A stretch of DNA of 23,838 bases from UBA1081 sp964613045 (GTDB lineage: Bacteria > Bacillota > Clostridia > Oscillospirales > Acutalibacteraceae): the NCBI GenBank assembly GCA_964613045.1, contig CAZTFS010000025.1, forward strand, positions 1 through 23,838. Direction: 5' to 3'. The notes beneath the pieces were generated by a model. That model did not search any database. It was given only the letters and a program-made list of their open reading frames with translations, and had not been told where the DNA came from. Both the position numbers and the translations under genes were made by a program. This document shows positions 22,726-23,838 of the stretch, piece after piece. Positions within the stretch are counted from its first letter, which is position 1. Each line of letters begins with the position of its first letter.

Positions 22726-22762
22726 AAGTATAATCTGTACATTAAAGTATAATATGTACATT
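22726..22762. repeat. Two direct repeats AAGTATAAT(C/A)TGTACATT, 19-bp period
   Basis: AAGTATAATCTGTACATT at 22726-22743 and AAGTATAATATGTACATT at 22745-22762 differ at one base of 18. Each contains the palindrome TGTACA or CTGTAC-ATT core and a TATAAT. A shorter match, ATGTACAAT, recurs at 22812-22820. A period near two helical turns suggests paired binding sites for one regulator. Confidence 0.6.
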
Positions 22763-22791
22763 TTACATAAAAACTTTTTATTTACAATTTA

Positions 22792-22820
22792 TTGCAATTA
22801 TTGGAATTATGATGTACAAT
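22792..22820 (+). promoter_or_regulatory. Probable promoter of the dockerin gene
   Basis: TTGCAA (22792-22797), 17 bases, TACAAT (22815-22820). It would give a 5' leader of about 125 bases before ATG 22954. Confidence 0.5.
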
Positions 22821-22953
22821 ATATTTACAAAAGCACATCACAACAGCTCATATATGAAAGATGCAGGTGTTTCCGATGGTTTTACAATGAAAGAAATTAT
22901 TTTAGTACAAATTACAATTCACATTATGCGTTTATATTGAGGAGGTTTAGAAT

Positions 22954-23532
22954 ATGATAACTAAAAAATTTTTATGCTGGTTATTAGTATTGATTACACT
23001 TTTTGTTCTTCCCTTACATGTTTCGGCTTATGATTACGGTGATAATGATATTATTATTGATTATTTACCCGGAGATGTTGACAACAACGGCAAGCTAACA
23101 TCTGCCGATGCAAGATTATGTCTGAGAGCCTTGGCAAAGCTTGAAACATTAACTGAAGAGCAGCTAAAAGCCGCTGATCTTGACGAAAACGGCGAAATCG
23201 ACAGTTCAAATGCAAGAAGCATTCTTCGTGCAGCAGCAAAGCTTGAAACACTGACTGTTACAGTAAATCTTGAAGCCGGTCAGCAAATTGTTGTAGGTCC
23301 GTATCGTCCTCTCGGCATTTACAGTTGGACTTGTAAGACAGATTCGACCGACATTATAATAACTGAAACTTATGAAAATAATTTACCTGATGAAGCTGTC
23401 GGATTTTTCGATCAATTCTTTACAATAACCACCGATGCAAAAGACTCCTTCATCGTTACTGTTTTGGCTGAATGTCCTTGGAACGGAGAAATTGCTTGCA
23501 GTTTTGATTTAAACATTATTGTTTCAGATTAA
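22954..23532 (+). CDS. Secreted dockerin protein with chagasin-like C-terminal domain
   Basis: 192 residues; GGAGG at 22941-22945 lies 8 bases before ATG 22954. A signal peptide (1-25: KK, then a hydrophobic core LLVLITLFVLPL, cut after VSA) is followed by a type I dockerin at about 38-100, with two calcium loops DVDNNGKLTSAD (41-52) and DLDENGEIDSSN (75-86), each followed by a helix (ARLCLRALAKLE, ARSILRAAAKLE). Dockerins dock proteins onto cohesin scaffolds of cellulosomes. The remaining 90 residues are all-beta and match the spacing of chagasin (I42) cysteine-protease inhibitors: LEAGQQIVV, then GIYSW where chagasin has T-G-Y-x-W, AVGFFDQFFTI for the V-G-x-G-G-x-x-x-F loop, and ECPWNGE for R-P-W-E-G. 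The match is by eye and the loop residues are imperfect. Dockerin-bearing inhibitors are known from cellulosome producers. It may protect or tune extracellular complexes. Confidence 0.85.
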   Translation: MITKKFLCWLLVLITLFVLPLHVSAYDYGDNDIIIDYLPGDVDNNGKLTSADARLCLRALAKLETLTEEQLKAADLDENGEIDSSNARSILRAAAKLETLTVTVNLEAGQQIVVGPYRPLGIYSWTCKTDSTDIIITETYENNLPDEAVGFFDQFFTITTDAKDSFIVTVLAECPWNGEIACSFDLNIIVSD

Positions 23533-23604
23533 ATGTTGAAAAAAATCTTACAATTCATCAAATCTTAGCCAAAATCCATAACATCAATGTGTTTCTTGAT
23601 ATAA

Positions 23605-23736
23605 GAAAATTATTCATTAGATAGACAATATGTTCTTTCTGATGTTGACGGTGACGGCACTGTTTCTTCAACTGATGCAAACAACATTCTTAATTATGCC
23701 TCTGGGCTCATTAATAAATTCCCTATTTACGAATAA
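23605..23736 (+). pseudogene. Relic of a second dockerin gene (3' end only)
   Basis: Following an in-frame stop at 23602-23604, the frame encodes ENYSLDRQYV, then the calcium loop DVDGDGTVSSTD and the helix ANNILNYASGLINKF, ending PIYE and TAA (23734-23736). This is the second half of a type I dockerin plus a natural C-terminus, but there is no start codon or ribosome site before it. The rest of the gene seems lost, probably by deletion or recombination with the intact dockerin gene just upstream. About 70 bases of unrecognisable sequence lie between the two. Confidence 0.75.
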
Positions 23737-23745
23737 AAAACATAT

Positions 23746-23786
23746 AAAATTGTGGCACACTTCATTACGAAGTGTGCCACAATTTT
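23746..23786. terminator. Perfect 18-bp palindromic terminator
   Basis: AAAATTGTGGCACACTTC (23746-23763) and GAAGTGTGCCACAATTTT (23769-23786) pair without mismatch around ATTAC. With A before and T after, it can stop transcription from either side. Confidence 0.85.
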
Positions 23787-23838
23787 ATGCTTTTTTGCAA
23801 ACTATCTTATCATCATCAACTGTTACATTTATGGCATT
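23785..23838 (-). CDS. Possible C-terminal end of a minus-strand gene
   Basis: Reading in from the right edge on the minus strand gives 17 open codons (NAINVTVDDDKIVCKKA) and then TAA at 23785-23787, at the edge of the palindromic terminator. The composition is protein-like and the terminator is well placed, but 17 codons are too few to name or to be sure of. Confidence 0.3.
   Translation of the reverse strand, partial: NAINVTVDDDKIVCKKA

Larger units (their letters stand above)
22619..22953. other. Intergenic region between divergent glpK and dockerin gene
   Basis: About 400 bases separate the two start codons, more than promoters need. I see a 19-bp-period direct repeat (22726-22762), a promoter for the dockerin gene (22792-22820) and two ORFs of 28 residues that lack ribosome sites (22656-22742 minus; 22854-22940 plus). 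The plus-strand one ends at TGA directly before GGAGG (22941-22945) of the dockerin gene. No RNA gene or riboswitch is recognisable. Confidence 0.6.

Noticed and set aside
22656..22742. A 28-residue minus-strand frame ending in a protein-like stretch (VAVMDIQSDGIVIE)
   Set aside because: It looks plausible as a protein end but has no ribosome site and no homology I recognise; kept only as a possible relic.
22854..22940. A 28-residue leader peptide whose stop abuts the dockerin ribosome site
   Set aside because: The arrangement would suit coupling, but there is no ribosome site before its ATG and no attenuator-like hairpin follows.
22754..22957. A 67-codon plus-strand frame upstream of the dockerin gene
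   Set aside because: No ribosome site, composition of AT-rich non-coding DNA (many Tyr, Asn, Phe), and it overlaps the promoter and the GGAGG of the real gene.

Overview
This window looks like a chromosomal contig from a gut Firmicute of the Ruminococcus / Oscillospiraceae type. The evidence is the moderately AT-rich DNA, the Gram-positive Shine-Dalgarno sites (GGAGG), several TTG/GTG starts, a secreted dockerin protein, a BspA-type leucine-rich repeat surface protein, zinc-ribbon membrane proteins and clean intrinsic terminators. The taxon is inferred from gene content, not from a marker gene. A run of 100 N marks an assembly gap, so this is probably a draft or metagenome assembly.

Layout. 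(a) 1-2187: the 3' end of a polysaccharide deacetylase, then an SDR-type oxidoreductase with a C-terminal zinc knuckle, ending in an elaborate palindromic element. (b) 2231-8320, the most unusual part: four genes for N-terminal zinc-ribbon membrane proteins with different C-terminal halves, an XRE regulator, a small Hanks-type kinase started by TTG, and, divergent from the kinase, an XRE-like gene broken by one in-frame TGA. The fourth zinc-ribbon gene crosses the N gap; both halves can be joined into one reading frame. (c) 8344-8561: a stand-alone transcription unit for a 27-residue amphipathic peptide with its own promoter and terminator. (d) 8660-9995: a PPase-like/Nudix protein and a small multidrug-export family membrane protein, probably one operon. 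(e) 10006-12562: a pentapeptide-repeat protein coupled to a THUMP-type RNA methyltransferase, then a glycerophosphodiester phosphodiesterase. (f) 12722-13998: a phosphoribosyltransferase overlapping a DUF1275 membrane protein by ATGA. (g) 14055-16217: a D,D-carboxypeptidase divergent from a metallophosphoesterase. (h) 16214-19634: an iron-type alcohol dehydrogenase and the serine pair serC-serA. (i) 19795-20934: an ECF sigma factor with its putative membrane anti-sigma factor. (j) 21039-22556: glycerol kinase. (k) 22954 to the end: a secreted dockerin protein whose second domain resembles a chagasin-type protease inhibitor, a dockerin relic, and possibly the last codons of a minus-strand gene.

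How they fit together. serC and serA make serine from 3-phosphoglycerate. The phosphodiesterase and glycerol kinase both feed glycerol 3-phosphate metabolism, although they are separate transcripts. The sigma/anti-sigma pair and the kinase/zinc-ribbon island are two separate candidate envelope-signalling modules. The dockerin proteins and the deacetylase suggest a cell that builds extracellular polysaccharide-active complexes. The kinase/zinc-ribbon island, the 27-residue peptide and the dockerin-inhibitor protein are the best candidates for something not well described.
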